A stretch of DNA of 64,000 nt. Origin: Hymenobacter sublimis. Its GTDB lineage: Bacteria; Bacteroidota; Bacteroidia; Cytophagales; Hymenobacteraceae. How positions within the stretch are numbered: the stretch's first letter is position 1; each line of letters starts with the position of its first letter. The translations under genes were made by a program, and so were the position numbers. Below are positions 23,765 through 33,136 of this stretch, in pieces. Under the pieces are notes generated by a model. That model saw only the letters and a list, made by a program, of their open reading frames with translations. It was not told where the DNA came from and did not search any database. The stretch lies in contig NZ_CP095848.1 in the NCBI RefSeq assembly GCF_023101345.1, forward strand, positions 1,487,501 through 1,551,500, read 5' to 3'.

Positions 23765-24129
23765 AACCTACAAGCGATAATCAACAAGAAAGCGCACCAG
23801 AACCAGAAGATGAGTATTCTGGTAGCTGGTGCGCTTTTTTAGATTATGCCTGTGGGGAAGTTGGTATACGCGAAGACGAAATATGGCACATGACATGGAA
23901 TGAATACCAACGCCGTGTCAATGGATATAATATTAAACAGTGGCATAAATGGGATAGAACCCGACGCATTGCAACGGAAACGTATAATCACATGCGTCAA
24001 AAGCCTTTGCATTATAGAGATTATATCACACTGCCTACGGACTATGAGGATATTGAAAAGGAAAACGCTAGAAAAATTGCGGCTAGCATAGCTCTTTATG
24101 AAAAAATGAAAGCGAAGGGGCGCATATAA
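23408..24129 (+). CDS. Tail assembly chaperone gpGT, -1 frameshift product
   Basis: A -1 slip on A AAA AAG at 23746-23752 joins the G frame to an otherwise startless frame that runs to 24129, giving 240 residues. After the slip it reads PKKVGSVKPTSDNQQ, an acidic linker PEPEDEYSG, then a folded-looking T domain WCAFLDYACGEVGIREDEIWHMTWNEYQRRV and a charged helical tail. The frame is open and codon-like throughout the slip region, including the ~125 bases before the first ATG of the T part (23890). The tape measure starts 18 bp later. Both the heptamer and the location are those of the conserved G/GT system of long-tailed phages. Confidence 0.85.
23791..23841 (+). promoter_or_regulatory. Long hairpin with U-tract inside the GT reading frame
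   Basis: AGCGCACCAG (23791-23800) pairs with CTGGTGCGCT (23826-23835), and ACCAGAA (802-808) with TTCTGGT (817-823) inside it, followed by TTTTT to 23840. It starts 38 nt after the slip site, further than usual frameshift stimulators, and has the shape of an intrinsic terminator, though it is coding in the GT frame. Confidence 0.6.
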
Positions 24130-24147
24130 AAATAAGAATTATGAATA

Positions 24148-27100
24148 GTGGATTTAGAACAATTAGCAATCGTTATCAATGCTAGAATTGATGGATTTGA
24201 AGCCGGAATAAAGCAAGCGGAAAAAGGCTTAGGCAGATTAGCGGAAGGAGCTAAGAATACAGGTGCAAGCCTGACTACCTATGTAACAGCACCACTTGGT
24301 TTACTCTCTTATGCAGCCATTAAAACAACGGCTGATATCCAAGGCTTAGAGCAAGGTTTCAAAGCGGTTTACAAGGGAGCTGGTGATGTAGGCACAGAGA
24401 TTAAGAAAACGCTTGAAATAGCCAAGCTACCGGGGCTTGGCTTGAAGGAAGCGCTACAAGGGGCTACCAACCTGCAAGCGGCTGGATTCAGCGCCAAAGA
24501 AGCTAGAACCATGCTCCTAGCCTTTGGTGGTGCATTGGCTACCGTAGGCAAGGGGAAAGCGGAACTGGATAGAGTGAATACCGCACTCGTGCAGATCAGC
24601 AACTCAAGTACGGTGATGCAGCAGGACTTGAACCAGCTCAAGGATGCATTACCGCAAATTGGTACGGTCATGAAACAAGCCTTTGGCGCTAGCAATGCGG
24701 AAGGATTGCGCAAAGCCGGTATTACGAGTAAGGAGTTTGTAGAGAGGATTACCGAAGAGTTTGGTAAGCTGCCCAAAGTCACTGGTGGGTTAAAGAATGC
24801 ATTGGAGAACTTATCGGATGCAGGTACGCTAGCACTCAGCAAGCTTGGTGATTCTGCTAACAATGCGCTAGGCTTAGAAGAACTGGCTAATAATGTCAGC
24901 GCCAGTGTTACCAACCTTGCGGAAACCTTCGCTTCACTTGATCCAGCGACACAGAAGCTTATTCTTGGCTTTGCCGGGGTAGCGGCGGGTGCTGGTCCGG
25001 TGCTGTTTGCCGTTGGTTCGCTTGGTAAAGCCATACCTGTAGCCGTTGAAGGCTTTAAAGCGCTGCAAGGGGCTGGTACGTTGCTCTACACTAGTCTTGG
25101 TCCCGTTGGTATTGCCTTAGCAGCGGTATCCGCTGCACTCGTGTACTATGTGGCAACCAGTAAATCAGCTACCGACGAGTTTAAGGAGAGTGCCAAGAGT
25201 GCTGATGAGTTAGGCAACCAGTTGAATCCACTACTCAAGCGCTATGATGAGCTGAGCAAGAAAGCGAAGCTTACGGCTGATGAGCAAGTAAACCTGAAAG
25301 AGACTATTCAGAGAATAGGAGAGGTAACACCGGGAGCTATTACCGCTACAGATGAATATGGTAATACCATGCAGATCAGTACCGGAAAGGCAAAGCAGTA
25401 CCTCAAAGTGTTGCAGGATATTGCGAAGGAAAAAGCAGCAACCGCTTTACCAGATCTGAAAGTTAATTATGATGATTTGGTTAAGCGTAGCAAGCAAGCC
25501 AAAGCGGAATTAGATAAGCTGGATAAGCAGCGTGTGATTACTACTCCTAGATTTAACAGTCAAGGTATCCAGTTACCAGATCAGAAAATTACGGCTGAAA
25601 GTCCTGATGGTATTGCATACCGCAAGCAATTAACGAACCGGGTGAATCTAACTAAGAAAGCCGAATTAGAAGCACTGAATGAGGTTAACAAGGCACGTAA
25701 AACGATTGGTTTAGCTCCTATAGTTGATGCTGAGGATAAGCGTGAACAAGCCATTATTGAAGCTGCTAAGAAAAAGGATAAAGCTATTCTGGATTCCAGA
25801 GCTGCTTTAGAAGCGGATATTAAGAAGCTGGAAGAGGAAACCGATAAACTAAGCAAAGAACGTGATGCTGAGCAAATTGCCTCTAACAATAAATTGGTAG
25901 CTGCTAAAAAGGCGCAGATCAAGGAAATTGATGAACTAGGTGTTGGCTCTAAATCGGATGCGAAGAAAGCAGCGAAAGAAATATCTGATTTAGCAAAGGC
26001 ACATGATGATTTCAGAGATGGATTACGTAAAGTAAATAATGAGTTTAAATTACAAGGTGATGCGTATGATGTAGCCGGTGAAAAAGCGAAGGTGTATAAA
26101 ACCTACATGGATCGTTTGATTGAATTAGATAAAACAGGTAGGGTGGAAAAATCACCTGAGTTTACCGCCGCTAGCACTGAGTACAAGAACCTGATCCAGC
26201 TAAGCCAAGAATATAACGACAACGTTAAATTCAGAGAAATCTTCTTAGATGCGGAACGCTCTATTGCGCTAACCGCTGAGCAAATGCAAGCGCTTGGTAA
26301 AACGGCTGATGATGCGCAAGAGAAGGTTAAGATTCTGGAATCTCAGTTAGCACAATCCTTACAAGCCGCTGAAAGGCTGAAGAAAGAAGGTGCTGAAGAA
26401 AATGACCGCTATCTACAAGCTGAGATTGAACAAGCCAAGGAACTACAAGCTGAGTTAGAGAAAGCACGAGTAGCCGCCGCACAAGCTAAACGTGATGCTT
26501 CTGCTGATCAATTGCTAGAGGGGCTAAATGGGGATACCCAACCCAAAACCAAACCTTCTGGCTTCTTTGGTAAGGTTGCACAAACCGCTACAGGTGGTGG
26601 TAATTCATTTGAAGATTTAGCCACTGGTAAGGCACAATCTGAGTTAGAGGAACGCATTAGAAAGAGTCAGGATGCTATCCGAGATATGCAGAGTAACGGC
26701 ACATCTGATGCACAGATCAAGCAAGCCAAAGATGCGCTAGCCGGTCTGAAAGGAGAACTGGATTTGACTGATGTATATGCGGGTGCCGCGCAGCAAGCAT
26801 CTGATTCATTAGGTCAGATTGGGTTTGTGATTGTAGAAGGCATTGGTAACATTGTGTCTGGTCAAATGTCCGTTGCTGATGGTCTGAAAAGCATTTTCGG
26901 CAAGACCTTAACCATTATCGGAAACTTCATGAAGGACTTTGGTAAGCAGCTTCTCTTGCTTGGTGCCGGACACGTTGCGTTAGGTATTGCGTCTGGTAAT
27001 CCGGCAATGGTAGCCGCCGGAGGCTATGAACTGGTAGCCGGTGGTGCCTTGGCTCTAGCCGGTACACTGGTATCTATTGGTGGTTCGGCTATCACGCCTA

Positions 27101-27285
27101 GCAGCGGTGGTATGTCTGCTCCAACTACCAGCGCCTATAAGGCTCCTGATTCTGTTACCTCTACCAAGGAGAACCAGAACGTGAAGATCATTGTGGAATT
27201 TAAAGAGGCTCAAGTAGATATTGAACCAAATAAATTACGCGTAGTGATGGGGGTAGATGAATACAGATTAACGAATTACCGCTAA
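24148..27285 (+). CDS. Tape measure protein
   Basis: 1045 residues from a GTG (MDLEQLAIVINARIDGFEAGIKQAEKGL). The first 250 residues match the tape-measure N-terminal domain: LPGLGLKEALQGATNLQAAGFSAKEART, VMQQDLNQLKDALPQIGTVMKQAFG. Hydrophobic segments near 270-340 and 915-985 (VEGIGNIVSGQM, LLLGAGHVALGIASGNP) frame long coiled coils at 540-860. At roughly 0.15 nm per residue the tail would be about 150 nm, a standard siphovirus length. It ends before a strong terminator, so downstream tail genes need another promoter or readthrough. Confidence 0.93.
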   Translation: MDLEQLAIVINARIDGFEAGIKQAEKGLGRLAEGAKNTGASLTTYVTAPLGLLSYAAIKTTADIQGLEQGFKAVYKGAGDVGTEIKKTLEIAKLPGLGLKEALQGATNLQAAGFSAKEARTMLLAFGGALATVGKGKAELDRVNTALVQISNSSTVMQQDLNQLKDALPQIGTVMKQAFGASNAEGLRKAGITSKEFVERITEEFGKLPKVTGGLKNALENLSDAGTLALSKLGDSANNALGLEELANNVSASVTNLAETFASLDPATQKLILGFAGVAAGAGPVLFAVGSLGKAIPVAVEGFKALQGAGTLLYTSLGPVGIALAAVSAALVYYVATSKSATDEFKESAKSADELGNQLNPLLKRYDELSKKAKLTADEQVNLKETIQRIGEVTPGAITATDEYGNTMQISTGKAKQYLKVLQDIAKEKAATALPDLKVNYDDLVKRSKQAKAELDKLDKQRVITTPRFNSQGIQLPDQKITAESPDGIAYRKQLTNRVNLTKKAELEALNEVNKARKTIGLAPIVDAEDKREQAIIEAAKKKDKAILDSRAALEADIKKLEEETDKLSKERDAEQIASNNKLVAAKKAQIKEIDELGVGSKSDAKKAAKEISDLAKAHDDFRDGLRKVNNEFKLQGDAYDVAGEKAKVYKTYMDRLIELDKTGRVEKSPEFTAASTEYKNLIQLSQEYNDNVKFREIFLDAERSIALTAEQMQALGKTADDAQEKVKILESQLAQSLQAAERLKKEGAEENDRYLQAEIEQAKELQAELEKARVAAAQAKRDASADQLLEGLNGDTQPKTKPSGFFGKVAQTATGGGNSFEDLATGKAQSELEERIRKSQDAIRDMQSNGTSDAQIKQAKDALAGLKGELDLTDVYAGAAQQASDSLGQIGFVIVEGIGNIVSGQMSVADGLKSIFGKTLTIIGNFMKDFGKQLLLLGAGHVALGIASGNPAMVAAGGYELVAGGALALAGTLVSIGGSAITPSSGGMSAPTTSAYKAPDSVTSTKENQNVKIIVEFKEAQVDIEPNKLRVVMGVDEYRLTNYR

Positions 27286-27286
27286 C

Positions 27287-27313
27287 AAAAAGGCTCCCGT
27301 AGGAGCCTTTTTT
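27287..27313 (+). terminator. Terminator after the tape measure gene
   Basis: 11-bp perfect arms AAAAAGGCTCC (27287-27297) and GGAGCCTTTTT (27302-27312) with a CGTA loop, starting 2 bp after the stop codon. Confidence 0.88.
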
Positions 27314-27358
27314 ATTGCTTTACCTGCTAGAATATATACGGTATAATTATAACTGTAT

Positions 27359-30300
27359 ATGGCAAGAATATTAGTGCGTAGAACATGTGTACCTAGAACC
27401 GGATATTATAACTATGAAGAGACTTACTATAATATTGAGTCTCGTAAAGCCGGACAAGCGGTATTAGAAAGGCAAGGGGGTAGTAATGCAACGTGTTCTA
27501 TTTTTAATTTAGATGAGAATAGCTTAGTAGATGATTACTGTGATGTAGTAAATGGGGATGGGGTGCGGCACAAAGTCTACGGAAATGGTACGAATCCGAA
27601 TGGTGATGCTATTCGTGATGTGTATGAAAATGATATCGCCTGTGAGGGTACTTCTGATCTGGAAATTACGGGCTTATACGGTACCAATACTTCTGGCTTA
27701 TCGGCTGATGATGGTGCCTTCACCATTAGTGTTCGTAGTTCCGTGCCACCGCTTACGGTGTACCTAGTAGGGGGGGGCAACAAAACGGTAAACTCCACCT
27801 TCGGCACCTTCACCTTTACGGGCTTAAAAAGAGGTACCTACGCTGCCTACGTGCAGGATGGAAATAATAACCGGCTTAACTCCGATCCAGTCACCATTGA
27901 AGCCGGTGCTACCATTGGCTCTGGTGAGCCGGGAGATAACGTTGCCACGAAAACGCTATGGGCAAAGTATGAATATGTCCATAACCAGCAAAATGGGGGT
28001 GGAAGGGGTTTTTTATCCGGTTTAGCGTGGAATAAAACCACCAAGCAAGGCTATGCAGTGGATAAGATAGCGCTTACCTACCCCGATTTCTACCAGTATA
28101 CCACTGAATATAAGATAGGGGATATTGTACGCTACACGAGAAATGGAGAGCCGTTTTCTGCTTATTTCAAGGCTGCTGTGTACATGAATGGGGAGATGTA
28201 CAAGGATAACAAGCGTAAGCTGCCTTACCCCGATGCAAACGGGGAAAATTTGGGATTTTGGAAGCGTATTCCATTAACGGAATGGACGTTTGATCCGAAC
28301 CTGAAAAGTTATGTAAAAAACTCAAAGGGTGATTTAAAATTAGTTGACTACGGGGTAATAAAACAGGGGGAAATTGCGCGGTATGGCTGGAATTGTTTTT
28401 ATAAAGCCCGTACTTATTTTGAATCCCGTAATTTTCCCGGTAACCAATTGCCAAAACCAGAGTATAAAAAATCAAATCAATACTGGGAGTTAATACCTAA
28501 TTATACACCCTTTCATTACGTTATTCCAGAAAGTGAACCCATTGATCAGTACTTTATTGGTACGCTGTATAGACGTGTTTATTTTCACTTGCAAAATCCT
28601 GATTTGCCTTATTCAGAAGAAAACAGGGATAGATTTTATTTTGTAGATACGGACACGAAAGCAGAAGCAGCAGCCGGTGACTTACGCATCATTGATATCA
28701 TCAAGAATGATCTGGATGATGAAGGTGCGGATAATGGTAGCGCGTGGATCATTGCAGATAGTCCATCCTTACCGCTTCGCTTTCACATGGTTGATCCAGT
28801 GCAGGACAACACTACCGGCAAGTATGAGAATCTAGCAGCGCGTAAATACGTGGTGGAAGTACGTGATGCACAGAACCGTTTGCTGAAAGCAGATTTTGAA
28901 ATAAAGGATGAACACCGTCTTCGTTGGAGATTGATCTATGATGACTACGAAGGAACCAAGCTAGAAACCCGCATCTATGAAAGAGGCTGGAAGGGAGCTG
29001 TTACGGATGTGTGTGCTGATGGTGATCCAGTGGTTTTAAGTTGGGATAGTGGTAGCTCTAAGGATGGATATGTACCGGAATCTGTAGGTGCCACATTAGA
29101 TTTTTCCTTGCGCACTCAGGTAGCACAACAGTTTGTTGCTACGATCCTGAAAGATGATAGGAACCACAGGGTAGACCATTACCGCAACGATCAGATTCAG
29201 TTTAGAGGTTACATAGATGCTACCTCTTACAGTGAGCGGTTGCTAGGAGCTGGTGATAGAGTGGTGTTAACCGCTACCGATGGCTTAGGCGCACTGAAGA
29301 ACACGTTCTTACTGAACCACAAACGAGAGCCGCAAGTAGGGCGTACCAATCTGTTGTCTACTATTCTTTCTTGCTTGAGCCGCACAGATGTAAACATGCA
29401 GCTAAGCTGTGGCGTGAACTTGAGAGATAAATTAATGGCGGAAGATGGTGATCCGCTGGAACTAGCCTATGCTCACAGAACCGCTTACAATAAGAAATCG
29501 GATACTATTATTAAGGATGAAGATGTAATTGATTGTAGAACCGTCATAGATGCGATCCTACGCAATTTCAACGCGTTCCTGTATCAGAAAAACGGATGCT
29601 GGCATATCGTAGGCTTGAATGAAGCAATGGATGAATACGAGTTTAGAACATGGTCTTCAGCGGGTGTAAAGCTGACTACAACCGGCTCACGTCTGGAACC
29701 AATGCGTATTCTTCCGCACAAGGATGCTACCGGCGCTAATGAACTCTACTGGATCAATTCAAGTCAGCAGCGCACTACCGTTTCAGCCGCATCTATTGTA
29801 ACAGCTAGGGTGAAGCTTCAGCTAGAAGAGAACCTGATCAAAAATGGGAAGTTCTTAACCTTCGTTGATAAGCGTCCTCAGAACTGGTCTATCACAGGAG
29901 CCTTAACCATTGAGCAAGTCAACGGGGAAAAGGCAGGTGAAAAAGCAGTACGCTTCAGCAAGTACAATGATGTTATTCAGAATGGTACTTACCTGCTTTC
30001 CTCAGCCGTTCCGCACCTCACAGGAGATGATGAGGATTGGATGCGGGTAATCATAAAAGCCAAGCTGGAAAACGTGGATGATTTGCTTGGTGAAACGGAA
30101 GTGAAGGCAAATATCTTAGTGCAGGTGTTCTGTGATGGACAACCGTTCAATGATCCGGTAACCTTTGAAATTAGCTCAAAGGACCGTTGGAAAGAGTTTA
30201 AGCAGGATCTATTCGGGTTGCCCGGTACTCAGGTACGCATAGCTATCCTTCAGCCACAGACAGTAGAAGGTAACAGTAGGCTACTCGTGTCTTCCGCTGC

Positions 30301-30898
30301 CTTGAAGATTCAACCAGCCGCGCAGGAGTGGAATGAAACCGCTGAAAAGAGCGTGTTAAATAGGGTGCTGGACACAGGTAGAATGATGGAGGATATTGAA
30401 CTAGTCCATGCAGATCTACCCCGTTTACCGGGCGCGAATTCCGTAGAGCTGGAACCAGTGAAGATGGATGTGTATGCGTGGAGACATGCGTTAAGCCTGG
30501 AAGACTTTACGGCTACTAGTGGTTGGAAACGTCCTAGCTACCCGACCTATACTCCCTTGCTGGAAACAGCAGCACAGGATAGAATGCTACTTAGAGCATA
30601 CGCCAGTGATGATATCACCGGAGAAGTTAGCGGAAATGGCTTTGATCAGTTAGGGATTGGTACCATGCTGGATTTACCAGCGGATAATGTTGACGGTAGG
30701 TTTATGGTAATCAGTTGCTATAAGCATGAAAAGAAGCGCACAGCCCAAATTACACTGAGAAAATTAGCGCCGGGAATGTACGGGGAACTAGAAAAGCAAA
30801 CACCAGCTAATGCTCGAATAGCGAATAGGAGAGGGATAAAGAATTACAGGATAGCCAACGTAAACGGAGTAAAATATTATAGAGTAGCCAATAGATAA
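27359..30898 (+). CDS. Tail-tip / baseplate protein with carbohydrate-binding-like inserts
   Basis: 1179 residues. The N-terminus (YYNYEETYYNIESRKAGQAVLERQGG) is a Bacteroidota-type domain; an Ig-like beta domain follows at about 95-190. At 240-400 two inserts read YKIGDIVRYTRNG...YFKAAV...W and GEIARYGWNCFYKAR...YW, resembling CBM5/12 folds. The centre (RFHMVDPVQDN...FRGYIDATSYSERLLGAGDRVVLTATDG) is like a baseplate hub. The C-terminus has three imperfect RIANR/YRIANV/YRVANR repeats. A run of eight Gs at 27770-27777 lies in frame. It probably forms the tail tip that meets the cell surface. Confidence 0.75.
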   Translation: MARILVRRTCVPRTGYYNYEETYYNIESRKAGQAVLERQGGSNATCSIFNLDENSLVDDYCDVVNGDGVRHKVYGNGTNPNGDAIRDVYENDIACEGTSDLEITGLYGTNTSGLSADDGAFTISVRSSVPPLTVYLVGGGNKTVNSTFGTFTFTGLKRGTYAAYVQDGNNNRLNSDPVTIEAGATIGSGEPGDNVATKTLWAKYEYVHNQQNGGGRGFLSGLAWNKTTKQGYAVDKIALTYPDFYQYTTEYKIGDIVRYTRNGEPFSAYFKAAVYMNGEMYKDNKRKLPYPDANGENLGFWKRIPLTEWTFDPNLKSYVKNSKGDLKLVDYGVIKQGEIARYGWNCFYKARTYFESRNFPGNQLPKPEYKKSNQYWELIPNYTPFHYVIPESEPIDQYFIGTLYRRVYFHLQNPDLPYSEENRDRFYFVDTDTKAEAAAGDLRIIDIIKNDLDDEGADNGSAWIIADSPSLPLRFHMVDPVQDNTTGKYENLAARKYVVEVRDAQNRLLKADFEIKDEHRLRWRLIYDDYEGTKLETRIYERGWKGAVTDVCADGDPVVLSWDSGSSKDGYVPESVGATLDFSLRTQVAQQFVATILKDDRNHRVDHYRNDQIQFRGYIDATSYSERLLGAGDRVVLTATDGLGALKNTFLLNHKREPQVGRTNLLSTILSCLSRTDVNMQLSCGVNLRDKLMAEDGDPLELAYAHRTAYNKKSDTIIKDEDVIDCRTVIDAILRNFNAFLYQKNGCWHIVGLNEAMDEYEFRTWSSAGVKLTTTGSRLEPMRILPHKDATGANELYWINSSQQRTTVSAASIVTARVKLQLEENLIKNGKFLTFVDKRPQNWSITGALTIEQVNGEKAGEKAVRFSKYNDVIQNGTYLLSSAVPHLTGDDEDWMRVIIKAKLENVDDLLGETEVKANILVQVFCDGQPFNDPVTFEISSKDRWKEFKQDLFGLPGTQVRIAILQPQTVEGNSRLLVSSAALKIQPAAQEWNETAEKSVLNRVLDTGRMMEDIELVHADLPRLPGANSVELEPVKMDVYAWRHALSLEDFTATSGWKRPSYPTYTPLLETAAQDRMLLRAYASDDITGEVSGNGFDQLGIGTMLDLPADNVDGRFMVISCYKHEKKRTAQITLRKLAPGMYGELEKQTPANARIANRRGIKNYRIANVNGVKYYRVANR

Positions 30899-30904
30899 TT
30901 AAGT

Positions 30905-30938
30905 AGAGTGTGTAGCGAATATATACGCTATACACTCT
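30905..30938 (+). terminator. Hairpin between tail-tip and fibre genes
   Basis: AGAGTGTGTAGCG (30905-30917) pairs with CGCTATACACTCT (30926-30938) at 12 of 13 positions around an 8-nt AT loop, then TATTTATTT. It contains the TATATACGNTATA motif also seen at 23380 and 27333, so it may have a regulatory rather than a terminating role. Confidence 0.4.
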
Positions 30939-30947
30939 TATTTATTT

Positions 30948-33131
30948 ATGGCTGAAGAATTAGAAGAAAGCTTTATTAAGGATTTACCAGAAATCCTTAC
31001 TCCCGACGAATTATACCCTACGCATTTTGAAGTAGAAGATAGCAGTGGTGCTGAGCCAGAAAACAAAAAGGTTGGGTTTGGTACGGTAGTAAATGCAATT
31101 ACCGCTGCCTTGCCCGGTGCGAATAATTCCAAGACGCTTTATAAATCAGCGCGTCTGTATGATCGTAACGTTCCCGGTGGTAATGCAACAGATGAAACCC
31201 TTGCTGATCTAAATCCTGATTTTTTAGCTCTTGGGGCTATTTGCTGGGTTGAATTTCCTCAGCCTAGCAAAGAATATCGTTTAGTGTATGCAAGCAATGG
31301 ACAGTTAAGCGTGTGGCTTGATGGTAGTTTTAGCAATATTAAAGTAAGTGCGCAGTGGGTAGAGCGTGATTCTTTAGAAGATAAAAATGCAGGTATTCAG
31401 GACTTCGTACCATTTGTATCTACGTACTCAGATGGTGATGTAGTGAAGTTTTATATTGATGGTGTACTACGCTTATTCTCTGCTAAACAAGATCTAGTAA
31501 AATCAAGCTATCCAGATAAGTTAATTCCTGAACCTACTGGTTTATCTACTGATACGAATTGGGAAGAGGTGAACGGTACGGGCTTAACTAGAATTACTTC
31601 ATGGCTGAAAGGGGAGTACAAGCTTGATGAAGTAGTAGCCTACAACAGTCAGTTATTCCGCGCTAAACGTGCCTTTACCAGCACCGTAGCACCGGCAAGC
31701 GGTACTGATTGGGAAGTGTTCGCGGGTGCCGGTGGTGGGCTTGTATATGATGATACGGAGCTACGCGCACGAGTAGAGAATCTGGAACAAGCATCTGCTG
31801 ATCTACTGGATAACATTGAAACCGCGAAGGTTGATTTGAATGCTCGTATTGACGCACTGGTTACCGCTGCTGAGCCTTGGAGAGCTGGTAGCTACGTAAC
31901 CGGACAGTTCATCTTATCAGGTGGTAATGTCTTTGTAGCAAAGCAGGATATAGCTACTTCAACTATTGCCCCGACTACTAGCAACGTCTACTGGCTACAG
32001 GTAAATGCTGCCAGCTCCGGTGGCACAGGTGGCACTAGCTATGATGATACCGAACTACGCGAGCTGATTAATGATAAGGTAACCAAAGTAGCAGGTAAAG
32101 GACTCAGCACGAATGATTATACCAGCGCTGACAAGACCAAGCTAGCCGGACTTCAGAACTACAATGATGCGGCACTAGTAGCCAGTATAGCTACCAAAGT
32201 TGACAAGATTACGGGTAAGCAACTATCAACCAACGATTATACCAATACGGATAAAGCGAAGCTAGCAAGTTTAGAAAACTATGCGTTGCAAGCTGACAGT
32301 GTAAGTGAGGATATTTTAACGGAAGATGTACGCATTAAATTAAATGCTGTTAGCACAATTGGAGATACAATTGATGCGTCAAAGGTGATCGTTAATATTG
32401 TAGGTATTACGGAGAATATAGGCAGCTTTAAAGCTGGTGATAGTTATTCTGGTACCCAGGCAGGTTTTAACGAAAAACTAGTTAAGAAATATCATTATCC
32501 AGTATTCAATTATCTGCACTGGAACGGTGAAGGATCACGTACTGTAGAAGCGGGAACCACCTTTAATTCTACGGATACCTTCACATGGTCTATAGGTAAT
32601 ACGATAAACAGCAAGGCGAATACTATTTCTATCAAGAGTGATGGTGTTGTAATTGGTTCAGGCTTAGCTAACGATGGGAGCGAGGTACTAGATATTCCAG
32701 CATTCACCTTGCAATTAGGTGAAAGCAAGAGTTTTGAAATTAATGCTATCAATACGCAAAATGAGAGTTTTGCAAGAAGTATTACCATTGACACAGCGTT
32801 AGCCAGATACTATGGTGCCTCTGCTTTAACACCAGCTCAGCTAAAAGCTGCTGTAGCGTCTACTGCTGATGGTGTGCTAAGTAATAAAGCAATTGGTGGC
32901 GGTAGAGGCTTGGATTACAATTTTGATTGCTCAGGTGGTAAGTACCCGTATTACTTATATCGTGCTGACTTAGGTAATCCATCCGGTGTGCAGCAGGGAC
33001 CAACTACCTTCAGTTCGTACACAGTAGAAGATATTACCATAAAAGATAAATTTGGAGTAAGCAGAAGCTACAAACTACTCTATACCGATACTATTCAAAC
33101 TGCCGGTAGCTTCAATTTAAAAATTAATTAA
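30948..33131 (+). CDS. Tail fibre / appendage protein with GKQLS-type repeats
   Basis: 727 residues. Two CBM-like segments (LKGEYKLDEVVAYNSQLFRAKRAF...W and WRAGSYVTGQFILSGGNVFVAKQDI...YW), then two copies of the VTKVAGKGLSTNDYTSADKTKLAGLQNY repeat, which recurs in the next fibre genes. The C-terminal ~300 residues are beta-rich with EAGTTFNSTDTFTWSIGNTIN. The repeat is a trimeric-fibre spacer element in many tail fibres. Likely a side fibre; receptor unknown. Confidence 0.75.
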   Translation: MAEELEESFIKDLPEILTPDELYPTHFEVEDSSGAEPENKKVGFGTVVNAITAALPGANNSKTLYKSARLYDRNVPGGNATDETLADLNPDFLALGAICWVEFPQPSKEYRLVYASNGQLSVWLDGSFSNIKVSAQWVERDSLEDKNAGIQDFVPFVSTYSDGDVVKFYIDGVLRLFSAKQDLVKSSYPDKLIPEPTGLSTDTNWEEVNGTGLTRITSWLKGEYKLDEVVAYNSQLFRAKRAFTSTVAPASGTDWEVFAGAGGGLVYDDTELRARVENLEQASADLLDNIETAKVDLNARIDALVTAAEPWRAGSYVTGQFILSGGNVFVAKQDIATSTIAPTTSNVYWLQVNAASSGGTGGTSYDDTELRELINDKVTKVAGKGLSTNDYTSADKTKLAGLQNYNDAALVASIATKVDKITGKQLSTNDYTNTDKAKLASLENYALQADSVSEDILTEDVRIKLNAVSTIGDTIDASKVIVNIVGITENIGSFKAGDSYSGTQAGFNEKLVKKYHYPVFNYLHWNGEGSRTVEAGTTFNSTDTFTWSIGNTINSKANTISIKSDGVVIGSGLANDGSEVLDIPAFTLQLGESKSFEINAINTQNESFARSITIDTALARYYGASALTPAQLKAAVASTADGVLSNKAIGGGRGLDYNFDCSGGKYPYYLYRADLGNPSGVQQGPTTFSSYTVEDITIKDKFGVSRSYKLLYTDTIQTAGSFNLKIN

Positions 33132-33136
33132 TTGTT

